Assembly (NCBI GenBank): GCA_028532985.1
Contig: JANCIK010000012.1
Location: 1,550,001-1,614,000 of the forward strand
DNA from: Stropharia rugosoannulata
Lineage: Eukaryota; Basidiomycota; Agaricomycetes; Agaricales; Strophariaceae
DNA length: 64,000 nt
Reading direction: 5' to 3'
In this document: one piece after another, positions 47,301 to 57,796 of the stretch
Layout of the letters: each line of letters begins with the position of its first letter
Position numbering within the stretch: the stretch's first letter is position 1
The notes under the pieces: generated by a model
Databases searched by the model: none
What the model was told of the DNA's origin: nothing
What the model saw: the letters and a program-made list of their open reading frames with translations, nothing else
Made by a program: the position numbers and the translations under genes

Positions 47301-48291
47301 TTGGGACAACTTGGACACGTCAGAACCATCAGAAACTGAATGTACTGCTGCAATGACAAATGAAGATGATGTTCACATTCCATTTAGTCTTCAACCACAT
47401 TCTAGATGGCACAAAGGCAAATCAAAGCAGGCAGAGATAGCCGAATATGACTCTGATATTCCCCCAGAACACGTTGAAATATTTTTGCCATCATACTTGA
47501 ACATTGATCACATATACAATGAACATGAACTACCTATGCGGCGAAAAAAGGCTCACCATTACCTCACACAAATACACGAAGCCATTGCGGAAAAGTCATT
47601 TAGGTTCACAGATCAAATTCGAAATGCACCAAGAAAAGGTGTCAGAACCCGTGGCCGCACAGCAATTGTTGAACTGAATCAGAAAATCTCCTTCTTGTGC
47701 CAAATGTACTCATGGAACCGTAGCAGGCTTGAAGTGTTGGGTGACATTGCCGCTGATGCACTACACATTTATCAACCTTTGAAGAAAGAGGACATTCGAT
47801 GTAGCACGGCAATTTTACAGCCTAATCAAACAGGCTCAACGAGACTGACATTGTCATGGATATGGCAATCTGTTAGCCGCAGATTTTATGCAAATGCTGG
47901 TGTATCTGACTCTAGTGATGCGGCAACCGTACTAGAATGTAAGTCATTATTTTGTGAATGACTTGCAGCCAACTATTCAGCAAACATTTTCACTCATCGG
48001 GCATGATGAACCTTATTTACAGTCAAACATATACACTGGCTTCGAGCACGAGCAACACATGCAAGGTGGAATGAAGAAAGAACTTACATTCGAAATGAAA
48101 TGATGTGGACGGTCAAGTATTTTCTACACAAAAGCCAATTCTGGGCGGCAATCATTGCTGATGCGGCAAACAAGATGGCCGCAGGGCCACGGGCATATGC
48201 AGAACGAAAGCGGTGGGACTGGCACCGGCTTGCTGTTAACGCAAACCGTCACTTTTCATTGGAGTCTGCTGAGTTTGAATCAATAATGTGA
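44359..48291 (+). pseudogene. KDZ transposase with CxC2 cysteine cluster
   Basis: Catalyses cut-and-paste transposition in the KDZ family. ATG at 44359 (MADRPSKRSRRNEF). Exon 1 ends near 44635. The CxC2 cluster (about 44850-44985) reads CNMPKLAVYRCVDC, CCTCMRQSH and NPFHRIEKW. The RNase H-like core has Asp in VADGNFKADH (46004), Asp in YDIVCQY (46450) and Glu in TAGEILESMWSSLN (46620). Introns at about 46160-46214, 47033-47096 and 47942-48022 join in phase; the last exon contains HWLRARATHARWNEE. Length about 1150 residues, normal for the family. Lesions: an in-frame TGA at 44986, and a frame change near 45975 that no normal-size intron explains. All three catalytic residues are present, but the gene looks broken. 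Confidence 0.8.
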
Positions 48292-48380
48292 AATAAATGT
48301 ATGGTTCAAATATAATCTTCTTTACATACAACCACCATCTCTGTCCCCAATTTTTTCAAACAACACCTCATTTGTCCACT

Positions 48381-50398
48381 ATGTCTACTCCTGTAGTGCA
48401 CTGCTTCAACCCTCTCAACACTGGTGATGTTCTCGACCATCCTGCACGCAAGTATATTGCAACTGTGATTGCCTACTTCGAGTCTCGTTTCCGTGTGGCT
48501 ATTCCTGCCATTGTTCATAGCCTGGAAGGCAACAGGGCATGTGAAGCACGCTTGTCACATTTACGCACTGAACTGGTAAGCTTAGTAATCCTTTCTCCAA
48601 GCATTTATTTATTGACTACCAAATACTAAAACAATAGAAGTTTGCTATGTCATTCATTGGCCTATCTTCAACAATGACCCTCGGCATTCCCATCCCTTTC
48701 GTTATCCGATCATTGGCTGATCAATTCTGTTTATCAACTGCGGCAAACTTTTCTTTCACTGATGAATTTATGGAAGTAATTGCCCTCTACCCATCTGCTC
48801 TTGATCCAAAGGAGGAATATATCACGGCTAGCAAGTACTATCTGGATTGGTGGAACCCCGGCCATAGCAATTTTGCCCACCTTGACCAGTATACGCTCAA
48901 TACCGCACTTCGCATCTATAAAGATAATTTGCCGCAACATGTGCCCGAAAGTTTGCCACACCCCCTCATCAATATTGCGCTGCAAGATCCTCAGCTCAAC
49001 AAAGAAGAAGACGTGCCTACAATTGAGCCGCCTGCAGATGAGGATTTTCCCAGCAAGCCCCATGCACGCCTGACACCACTCAAATGCAATAACTGCCTTA
49101 CACTTCAACAACTTTGCCGTGAGGCCTTTGAAGCACTATCTCAAATAGAGGAGCACTCTGATGCAATGCAAGCATCATTTAAAACTGATGTTAATCTCAG
49201 TACACGGCGAATGATTGGTGCATTTGATATCCGTGAGGCCATTCTTCAGAAAGGAGACACTTCATACGAACCAACAAAGCAAGAAGTCCTGCAATGGCGC
49301 CCGACCCATGACCCCCTAGCTCATAGTCGCTCAGACTACAATACACCCCTGGAGGATGGTAGCATGGCCTCTGCATCAGGATATCAGTCACCTCGTCAGG
49401 TTTCCCCAGTTTTTTCTTTTGCAGGCAGCGGCAATGTTGCACCACCTGAAGTCGATTCAAGTTTGCCGCAAGATCCCCGCTTCCGTGACATTGACTTGAA
49501 TACTGAATCTGGCGATGACAGTCAACATTCCTGTAGCATTTCTGACATAGTGATGAAAGCATTTGAAGAACTAACAGACCCTTCTGTGCCGACATTGGAG
49601 GACTTCAACGACGAGTTGCCCGCAGGAGATGGCCGCATTTCTGATTTTGCCGCAGCAACAATGGTTGATCACAACAATGATCACATGACTCATTCTGGCA
49701 TGCCACCACAATCTGACGACTTCAATGACAATGAATTGTTTTTACAACTCCCTGATGCTGCCACATTGCCACAGCCATCTGACTTTGATGATGACGATGA
49801 CATTTATATGCCCAAGGCTCCTGCACCACCCAGCACCCTGGCATCTCATAAGCTCCCACAGACATCAGACTTTGATGATGATCTGATAACTACATTGACC
49901 AGCAGCAATCTCGAGGACTCTGCGGCAAATGTGGAAAAGCAAAATGTCAATCCGGCAAAATCAAGTGTGCCCTCATTTGAAGACTTTGATGGTATGATTC
50001 CTGCCAAGTCAAGTACACCATCACTTGAAGATTTTGATGAGATGCCTCTATCCCTCCCTGGCACAAGTGCCTTGCCTCAGCTCGATGATTTTGACGACAA
50101 TGAAATGATGTCGATTGCCACACTTCATATTGGTTCTAGTCATATGGCTGCTTCCACTACAATTCTGCCTGCCCAACTGCAAAGCTCATCACAGTCTGAT
50201 AGTTTGGCCCGACCCTCCGCTGGTATAAATTTTTTTGCCCACATTCAAATTGAAGACATTCCTGAGGACATTGAAGGAGACTCGGACGATGATGACATTG
50301 AAGAATTTGAGGAGCAAGATGTGAACATGTCATCCATTGATTCTGCGGGCAATGCATCTGATGGAGAGTCATCATCAGAGTCATCCGATATTGAGTAG
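48381..50398 (+). CDS. KDZ-borne acidic protein with repeated DFDD motifs (about 650 aa)
   Basis: Two exons (48381-48575 and 48638-50398) join in phase and are fully open. I do not recognise the family. The N-terminal third looks folded (ARKYIATVIAYFESRFRVAI, MTLGIPIPFVIRSLADQFCL, ASKYYLDWWNPGHSNF). From about residue 370 a short motif of the type P-x-x-x-D-F-D-D recurs at least seven times: PTLEDFNDE, QSDDFNDNE, QPSDFDDDDD, QTSDFDDD, PSFEDFDGM, PSLEDFDEM, PQLDDFDDNE. The C-terminus is strongly acidic and Ser-rich. Such repeats usually act as linear interaction motifs or acidic activation regions; that is inferred. Last gene before the right subterminal repeats, and the longest intact gene of the element. 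Confidence 0.65.
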
Positions 50399-51085
50399 GC
50401 CTTGTATATAAGTAGAAATTTATAACATTTTGTGATCCGGCAAAATTGATTTCTTGAGGCAGTGTTTGTTTTTATGTGGTGAGCTCCGGCCCCAGAGAAT
50501 ATTACCACAATGAATTTGCAATATGGCATAAAGCGGCCAACCTTGAAGTATCATGGCAAAGTACCATGTAATACAGTCAAATATATTAGCAGTGAAGTAT
50601 GGACTTCGCAGTAGTAATTATTTATAAAGCAGCAAACTCAGAGCGGCAAACTCATATCATTTCTACCTTGCAGCATCATATAGCTTATAGGGTCCATACA
50701 AGCTAGTGAAGTACACACCTTCTTAATAGCAATTATTCTTCATGCGGCAAACTCACAATAATTCTAACTAGCCTACATATTGACTTGAATCATGCAACTA
50801 TCTAACGCTGCATGATTTCTGGCATAATTACTTTTTTCCCCATGCCGCATTTTAGTATAATGTAATGCCGCGCACTATTTCAATGCAATACTGCATAACT
50901 GCACGGCATAATGCGGCATAATTCCTTTTTTCACCATGCTGCACATCAGTATAATGTAATGCCGCGCATTATTGCAATGCAATGCTGCTTGACTGCACGG
51001 CATAATGCGGCATATAGGGCCCGTACCCGGGTACGAGTATATTGACTACAGTGTAGTTTGTCCTGTTTAGGCCATATACACTGTG
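50399..51085. repeat. KDZ right subterminal region
   Basis: Non-coding. Contains GCGGCAAACTC at 50643 and 50744, and a repeat of about 115 bp present twice (about 50815-50920 and 50921-51010) with CATGCCGCATTTTAGTATAA, TGCCGCGCA and GCACGGCATAATGCGGCATA. Same character as the left subterminal region though not the same sequence. Confidence 0.7.
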
Positions 51086-51177
51086 GGTACGAGGGTGTTC
51101 CTAGGGACCGACACTGTCGACTACACTGTAGTGTCCCTAGGTACGACTATGTCGGTACAGTGTAGCTACACTATGTG
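51086..51177 (-). repeat. KDZ transposon right terminal inverted repeat
   Basis: 92 bp inverted partner of 36576-36667, including the palindrome CCTAGGGAC...GTCCCTAGG. Immediately followed by ATCAGCC, the target duplication. Confidence 0.85.
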
Positions 51178-51561
51178 ATCAGCCTGCGCTTCATCTTCGA
51201 TAGGTGCGCGCAGCTTATAGGCTGGTTTCCTCTTCTCTACTACAGGTATGGGTTCTTCCCTAACCTTAGGTTTTATTTTCTCTGGTACGCGCAGCGGAGG
51301 TACCATTACATATGGCACTGCTGCTGGTCGTGCACTAGGCCCAGCCTTTGCAGGAACCTCAAACACTACTTTCTTCTTTACTGGTGCGCTGCACACACCT
51401 TGCTCCTCCACTACTTCTTGCAACTCATCTTCCTCATCATCACTCGCGTCCTCAACTGATGCTCTGGGTATATTTCTGATTGGTAACTTCTTATTTGCGC
51501 CCTCTGGGTTCTTGGGTTTATCAGAGCTGCTATGCATAACTCTGCCCGCATTTCCCTTCAT
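51178..51561 (-). pseudogene. Element A protease ORF, 5' part
   Basis: The ATG at 51561 lies 8 bases after the gag stop (TGAGTCTGATG). The product starts MKGNAGRVMHSSSDKPKNPE, continues through acidic DASDDEEDELQEVVEEQ and PYVMVPPLRVPEK, and ends at PIEDEAQAD, where the KDZ element cuts in; the rest is at 36575-35684. Confidence 0.75.
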
Positions 51562-51566
51562 CAGAC

Positions 51567-53190
51567 TCAATCGAAACCCTGACTGAGCGCAGCATCGTGT
51601 TCGGCTTTCATAGTTGCTATTAACTGGCGCTGTTCCTCTATCACTTCCTCAGGCGTCTTTGCCGATGCGCACTCCTTCAGGAACGCCTTCTTACTCTCCA
51701 GCTCTTGCTGGAGTGCGCGTATCTGCTCCTCATAGGTCTCGTCCAAGGAACTGGCCGGTTGGTACATCTGCGAATATACCATGCTAGGAGGCATACTCAT
51801 GTACGAGGGATGGAAGGGTGCCATATATGCTTGCTGCGCAGGCGGCCCATTCTTAAGGAGGCGACGAACCCTTTCAGGTCCTCAATCTCTCCGCACAGCG
51901 AACCAACATCCGCAGCCTCAGTCTTGATGGCGGGCACCGGCATAAGTCCATCAGTGCTATCACACCCTAGGCTCAGTGTAGTGCTTGGGTTCTTAGTACG
52001 GGCCATTTGTTCCGCCATCTCGGCTACTTGTTTGAGAGGATACATGTCCTCGGTGCACGCTTCTACCATCACCCCAGTAGGTGCAGTGAACTGTATATTG
52101 CGCTCAGTCAAGAACTTGTCGAACGATGCGTGCATCGTGTAATCAATGTCCAGTTTATTAAACAATCGATCCCTGAACCCCGCAGTGAGACTATTGGTGA
52201 AGTAAGTCACCAAGGTATGATTCGCGAGCAGGGTAGGCGCCTTCGTGAGCTTAGCAGCCTCGGCCAAGAATGCGCACTTAAAGTCCAGCAACACCTGGAG
52301 GTCTTCCTCCGAGATGCGCTGATTCTCCTTGCAGAGCTTCTTGAGCTGTGCAATGGACCCTGTCTGAATGCTGATCACCTCCGGGTACTCGTTGAGAATC
52401 ATTTTCTTGAGCTCCGCGTACCCCTTGGTATCATAACCTGGTAAATTCTTCCACTCCTCCGCCGTCTGCATGGGTACATATTTTATTACATATCCCCTCT
52501 TCTCATCGTCCTCCGTCACCTCCGCATGCTTAAACCAATCCTCCAGGTCTTCGAAGTACCGCGGCAGTTCATCGCGCTCTGCAGCAGGATCGAAGCTCGG
52601 CACGCCGCGCGCACCGCGTACTGGCATGGACATGTCCTTAGGCATAGTTTCTGATTCTCGTGGGGGTGTATTTCGTTCGCTTTCTGAGAGATCTGACAAG
52701 TCTCCTTCAAATATATCTCTCGCTACGTGCTCTGCTTCACTTTCGCTATTTTCCGCTGTGCACTGTGCGGATGTCTTAGCCGTTCCAAATACTTCCGAGA
52801 ATGGAGGAGGGGTGTCTTGGGTAGCTTGGCTATCAGAAGTACCGAATGGTGCGGTTTCAAGTGTAATATCACTGTCCACTAATTGGTCTTCTGATTCAAT
52901 GCCAGATGGTGGTCCCCAAAATCCACTAATCCCTACTCTTAATTCCAAGTTGCTTTCGGTGAGCGCACCTGGGATGTGCTGCACTAATCCCTGAGTCTCG
53001 ATCTGCAACTGCACTTCCTCCCTCGCTCTTTTCTTTGCTTTTCTATCTCTCGTTGGTGTAATTACCAACAGTTCTACCAGCTCAGCGTCTTTCTTGCTCC
53101 TCTTGGTTCTCTTGCGTGAAGGCACCGTTCCAAAGGATGGTCTGGCTTCTTCTGACTCGGCGAGCGATGAAGGCACAGGAAATTTGCCTT
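51567..53190 (-). pseudogene. Element A gag
   Basis: Structural protein of the retroelement particle. The conserved frame starts without a visible ATG near 53190 (PSSLAESEEARPSFG), has a basic stretch, then the gag core (PRYFEDLEDWFKHAEV, EEWKNLPGYDTKGYAELKKM, FDKFLTERNIQFTAP) up to GFVASL. It then jumps, compared with element B, to NGPPAQQAYMAPFHPSYMS and ends with EEVIEEQRQLIATMKAEHDA at 51567. About 0.4 kb present in B, including the CCHC knuckle, is missing here, and the junction shifts the frame. It would not give a normal gag. Confidence 0.75.
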
Positions 53191-53309
53191 GCTTATTACT
53201 TGTCCCCGTTTTATTTGAAATTTTTGTAATTTATTGTAATAGGCGCAAGCCGTAGTTCCCGAAACACTAATTGAGATTTCTGAACCTTCCCCTCGTGGTG
53301 GGCTCCAGA

Positions 53310-54525
53310 TGAGAGGTCTACTGCGTAGCTAGACTCGAAATTGCGAAACACAACACACACACACACCCAGCGGAGCGAGTTCCTATCCCTTAGATCGAGC
53401 AAATGCCCTCAACTAAATGGTAGTATAATCTATGCTCTGCTCTGGTTCCCGTTCTGGGCATGCAATGTGCGCACCTCGTGTCCTCTAGTCTTTGTAACAG
53501 CAAAGTAGTGCCTGCAAGTTTGTTTGTAAGGAGGGGTTTAATTCTAGTAAATCTCGGATAGAGCCCGGTTGCTAGTGGCATGTGCTAGGCAAAATGATAA
53601 ATGAAATAAGTTGTTTTTAGCGAACGGCTTCGCTGTGCACACTTCCGGGTCCGGTGACCTCGTACAATGTGCGGACTCTCCAAAGTCCAACAATCCAAGA
53701 CTCTCCAAAGTCTTTCACCCGGCAGTGCAGTCTCACAGTCTAAACACTACAGTGCGAGTTTCCGTACACAGTTGTACTGACTCCTCACTGAGCTCTCCAA
53801 ATGACCCGGTGGCCAGAAGCTATCCAAAACTCCTATGATTCACAAATACTTCACAGTTAAAACCCTAACAAAAGCTAAACACAGCCTGCTGACAGCCTGG
53901 GACAGAACCCAGCACACAGATCTAGTGGGTAGACAATTGCTTAAATTACTATAGACAAGGATACAGGTTTATATGCGATGCGCGCATGTGTACTAATAAT
54001 AAGGTAAAGTAAATACTAGCAATGCACAGCCAAAGGTCCGCGCATTGCATCCAGGCTTCCTTCGAGTGTCCTGATCCCTTGGCATTCGCTGCGCGCATGT
54101 CGTTTGTTCCCTCGGGCTTTTGCACGTCTCTTTTGATGTGCGCTGCCACGGTCACATGATGTGTGGACTTAGGCACATTCTGCCTTTGCGATGCATGCAT
54201 GCGAGATGTGTGCACAGCCCTTCACACCGCCCTTGGTACTCGCTCAGCTGTACTCACACCGCACTTGGCTGGTGCTTAACCGTTCTGTGCCTCTTCGATT
54301 GCTTGCACGGATGACCAGACTATGCACTTTAGGCTGTGCAGCTCGCTGACCGATCCCTCTCGCAATACGGTGCGTGCAGGCGCTCATAGTCATGATGTTC
54401 GCGCGCTGATAGCTATAGACTACGAGGCAGGCTCAACTCTAGTCTCTCTGTGTTTCCTGCGCACAGCTATCCCACTAACGGACCTTCTGACTGTTTACAC
54501 CCGTAGCCAAAAAGCAGCCCTGTCA
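53310..54525 (-). repeat. Element A 5' LTR
   Basis: Partner of 24408-25622. Directly inside it (53292-53309) is the primer-binding-type sequence TGGAGCCCACCACGAGG on the minus strand; element B has the same with one change. I cannot name the tRNA. Confidence 0.9.
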
Positions 54526-54732
54526 CCGAGTCAAGGGGACCAAAGAAACGCAGGTAAAAGACCAAGACCACAGTGTTTGTGTCTTCAAGGGGAGAGGAGG
54601 GAACAACAGAAATGTTCCAGAAGAAGGGATGGAGACTAGATGGGTGCAGAGAAAGGCATTAGATGGTACATGACTAGGGGTGAAGTGTGGGGATTGGGGT
54701 TATGCTTTAGAACACATGGGGCAGTGTTACGG
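54526..54732. other. Short spacer between element A and a solo LTR
   Basis: Begins with the CCGA duplication of element A and ends with ACGG, the duplication of the solo LTR. The middle (GGGGAGAGGAGGGAACAACA) resembles 23970-24010 on the other side of element A. Confidence 0.5.
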
Positions 54733-56153
54733 TGAGAGGTCTGCCGCGGGGCTAGACTCAAATCACAAGAAACACAACACACACAACCCCAGCAGAGCAA
54801 GATCCTATCCCCTAGATCAAGTGATGCTCTTCAGCTATGTGGGTTATAGATGTCTATGCTTCTCCTGGTACCTCTCCACTGAGCAGACTGTGATGTTTAA
54901 GGGTCTTGTAAGTTCAGTCCAGATGTCTGCTGTACAGTGCCTGCAAGTTCGTTTTTAAGGAGGGGTTTAATTCTAGAAGTCTCAGATTAATGTCTGGGCA
55001 ACCTCTGCTGAGCGCAGGGTATCAATAGTAATGTATAGTTTTGATGGTGGCTCTGCGGGGCTTATTCTGCTGAGTGGGTTTGAGGGACGGTGACCGATGC
55101 AGATGCTCACACAAGCTGATATTCCCAATTGTGCCTTGCTCTGCTGACTATCCAAAGTCGTTCTGCTGGGACTGTCCAAAGTCCTATTCCGCTGAGGCTA
55201 TTCAGAACCTTGTTTACCCGGTGGTGCAGTCTCAATTCACAAAACACTACAGCGCAAGTTTTCGTACACAGTTGCACTGACTCCCTGCTGAGCTCTCCAA
55301 ATGACCCGGTGGCCAGAAGCTATCCAAAACTTCTATGATTCACAATACACTTCACAGTAAAGACCCTAACAAAAGCTAAACACAGCCCGCTGACGGTCTG
55401 GGACAGAGCCCAACACACAGATCTAGTGTGTAGACAATTGCTTGATTTCTGTAGTTACAAATACAAGCTTATATAGACGCATGCTGTGTACTAATTTAGG
55501 TGGAGAGTAAATACTAGCAATGCCGGACCAAAGGTTTGCTGAGCACATGTGCCTCTGCTGGGCATTTTGATGGCTACTCTGCTGAGCACGACCTGATCCT
55601 GTGGTGTTGCCAGTCTCTGCCGGGAGATGCTGTTAAGCTCCGCTGGACGGTTCCAAGTTCTTGGTCATTGAGGCCTGGCTATTGCTGCCAAAGTTCCCCA
55701 GCAGAGTCCATGCTGTGTGCATTGTTCATTCCCTCAGGCATCACATGCTCCAGTGTGCGTGCCATGGTCACCTGACGAGTGGACTTAGGCAAATTTCGCC
55801 TTCGTGATGTGTTCTGCTGAGCCCCCTTTGAGATGCTGTCTACACACAGTCCTGCTCATCGCCTTTGATATTTTCCGCTCAGCTGTACTCCTGCTGTCCA
55901 CTGGGGAGACAGTAACCGTTATGTACTCTGCTGACAGCTATTCCGGGTGCTTCAACTGTGTACTTATGACCAGTACAGTCTGCTGAACCCCATGCAACCG
56001 TCTGCTGAGCACATGCGTGAAAGATTTGTGATACACATGCTGAGCGCTGAGGCGGCTGACCAGGCTAGTCACTGCTCTGCTGTACCCTTGCACTTCAGCC
56101 TAAACTGCCTGCTGTGGCTATATCACAGCCTTGGTGTAAATGCAGGCCTGTCA
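54733..56153 (-). repeat. Solo LTR of the element B family, CpG-depleted
   Basis: About 1421 bp, related end to end to the element B LTR at 56249-57666 but inverted, flanked by ACGG on both sides (54729-54732 and 56154-56157), so a solo LTR. Most differences from B are CG to TG or CA: CAGCGGAGCGAG reads CAGCAGAGCAAG, GATCGAGCGACG reads GATCAAGTGATG, and CCGCTGAGCGGA reads CCACTGAGCAGA. It is older and was probably methylated. Confidence 0.85.
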
Positions 56154-56248
56154 ACGGATGTGGTGAATTAATGTTGCTGGGGTGTGTTTAGTAGCAGACT
56201 CCTAAAGGAGCCTAAGAGAAAAAGCTTAGTAAGCCATTGCATGTCCGG

Positions 56249-57666
56249 TGACAGGCCTGCGTCTACTTCAAGGCTGTAAGTGGCCACAGCGGGCGGTTCG
56301 GGTCGAAGTGCAGGGGTCCAGCGGAGCGGTGACTAGCCTGGTCAGCCGTCTCAGCGCTCAGCGCGTGCATCACAAATCATCACGCGTGTGCTCAGCGGGC
56401 AGTTATGTGGGGTTCAGCGGACTGTACAGGCCATAAGTACACAGTTGAAGTACCGTAACAGCTGTCAGCGGAGCACATAACGGTTACTGTCGTCCCAGCG
56501 GAAGGCAGGAGTACAGCTGAGCGGAAAATATCAAAGGCGACGAGCAGGACTGTGTGTAGACGGCGTCTCAAAAGGGCTCAGCGGAACACATCACGAAGGC
56601 GAAATTTGCCTAAGTCCACTCGTCAGGTGACCGTGGCGCGCGCGCTGGAGCGTGTGATGCCCGAGGGAATGCATAATGCACACAGCACGGACTCCGCTGG
56701 GGAACTTTGGCAGCGGTAGCCAGGCCTCGATGACCAAGATGGAGTCGCGCAGTGGAGTTTAACGGCGTCTCTCGGCGGAGGCTGGTAACACAACAGGATC
56801 AGGTCGCGCTCAGCGGAGTAGCCATCAAGGCGCCCAGCGGAGGCACATGCGCTCAGCGGACCTTTGGTCCGGCGTTGCTAGTATTTACTCTCCACCTAAA
56901 TTAGTACACAACACGCGTCTATATAAACTTGTAATTGTAACTACGGAAATCAAGCAATTGTCTACCCACTAGATCTGTGTGTTGGGCTCCGTCCCAGACC
57001 GTCAGTGGGCTTTGTTTAGCTTTTGTTAGGGTCTTTACTGTGAAGTGTATTGTGAATCATAGAAGTTTTGGATAGCTTCTGGCCACCGGGTCATTTGGAG
57101 AGCTCAGCGGGGAGTCAGTGCAACCGTGTACGAAAACTCGCGCTGTAGTGTTTTGTGAATTGAGACTGCACCACCGGGTGAACGAGGTTCTGGATAGCCT
57201 CAGCGGAATAGGACTTTGGACAGTCCCAGCGGAACGACTTTGGATAGTCAGCGGAGCGAGGCACAATTGGGAATACCAGCTTGTGTGAGCATCTGCATCG
57301 GTCACCGGACCTCAAACCCACTCAGCGGAATAAGCCCCGCGGAGCCACCATCAAAACTATACATTACTATCGATACCCTGCGCTCAGCGGAGGTCGCCCA
57401 GACATTAATCTGAGACTTCTAGAATTAAACCCCTCCTTAAAAACGAACTTGCAGGCACTGTACAGCGGACATCCATCTGGACAGAACTTACGAGACTCTC
57501 AAACATCACAGTCCGCTCAGCGGAGAGGACCAGGAGAAGCGTAGACATCTATAATCCGTTTAGCTGAAGAGCGTCGCTCGATCTAAGGGATAGGATCTCG
57601 CTCCGCTGGGGTTGTGTGTGTTTGTGTTTCTTGTGATTCGAGTCTAGCCCCGCGGCAGACCTCTCA
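56249..57666 (+). repeat. Element B 5' LTR
   Basis: 1418 bp, from TGACAGGCC to GACCTCTCA. Dense in CAGCGGA, including the palindromic form CCGCTGAGCGG. Aligned with element A LTRs through shared blocks (AAGGAGGGGTTTAATTCTAG), but A has TGCGCA-type sequence where B has CAGCGGA. Confidence 0.85.
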
Positions 57667-57796
57667 TCTGGAGCCCACCGCGAGGGATAGGTTCAGAAAT
57701 CTCATATAGTGTTTCGGGGACCACGGCTTAGCACCTATTACAAAACATTTCAAAATTTCAAATACAACGGGGACGAGTAACAAGCGAGGCAAATTT

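Larger units (their letters stand above)
36576..51177. mobile_element. KDZ-type DNA transposon, 14.6 kb, five genes
   Basis: Terminal inverted repeats of 92 bp (36576-36667 and 51086-51177) flanked by ATCAGCC on each side (36569-36575 and 51178-51184), a 7 bp duplication or 8 bp with one mismatch. Removing it restores the element A protease frame (EDEAQAD joined to AVLKH). It encodes a CxC2-KDZ transposase and four other genes: small minus gene 37582-38088, plus gene 38311-41657, minus gene 41831-44162, transposase 44359-48291, plus gene 48381-50398. GCGGCAA-type words occur through coding and non-coding parts on both strands (for example 38981, 40905, 41067, 41085, 41121, 46151, 48145, 48163, 48740, 50643, 50744). 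Several genes carry stops, so this copy is probably dead. Confidence 0.85.
24408..54525 (-). mobile_element. Element A: large Ty3-type LTR retrotransposon with antisense gene cassette
   Basis: LTRs of about 1215 bp at 24408-25622 and 53310-54525, nearly identical, begin TGAGAGG and end CCTGTCA on the plus strand. They are flanked by CCGA (24404-24407 and 54526-54529), a 4 bp target duplication tying both LTRs to one insertion. On the minus strand, inside the 5' LTR, lies a TGG-type primer site (TGGAGCCCACCACGAGG), then gag, protease and pol. A purine tract (AGTGGGAGGGAGA) abuts the 3' LTR. Between the integrase and the 3' LTR lie about 6 kb with three intron-containing genes on the opposite strand. 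Without the KDZ insertion the element is about 15.5 kb, well above ordinary Ty3 elements (5-8 kb). TGCGCGCA-type motifs occur throughout. Confidence 0.85.

Noticed and set aside
36576..51177. GCGGCAA enrichment being only codon bias for Ala-Ala-Asn
   Set aside because: The word also occurs on the opposite strand, in introns, between genes and in both subterminal regions.
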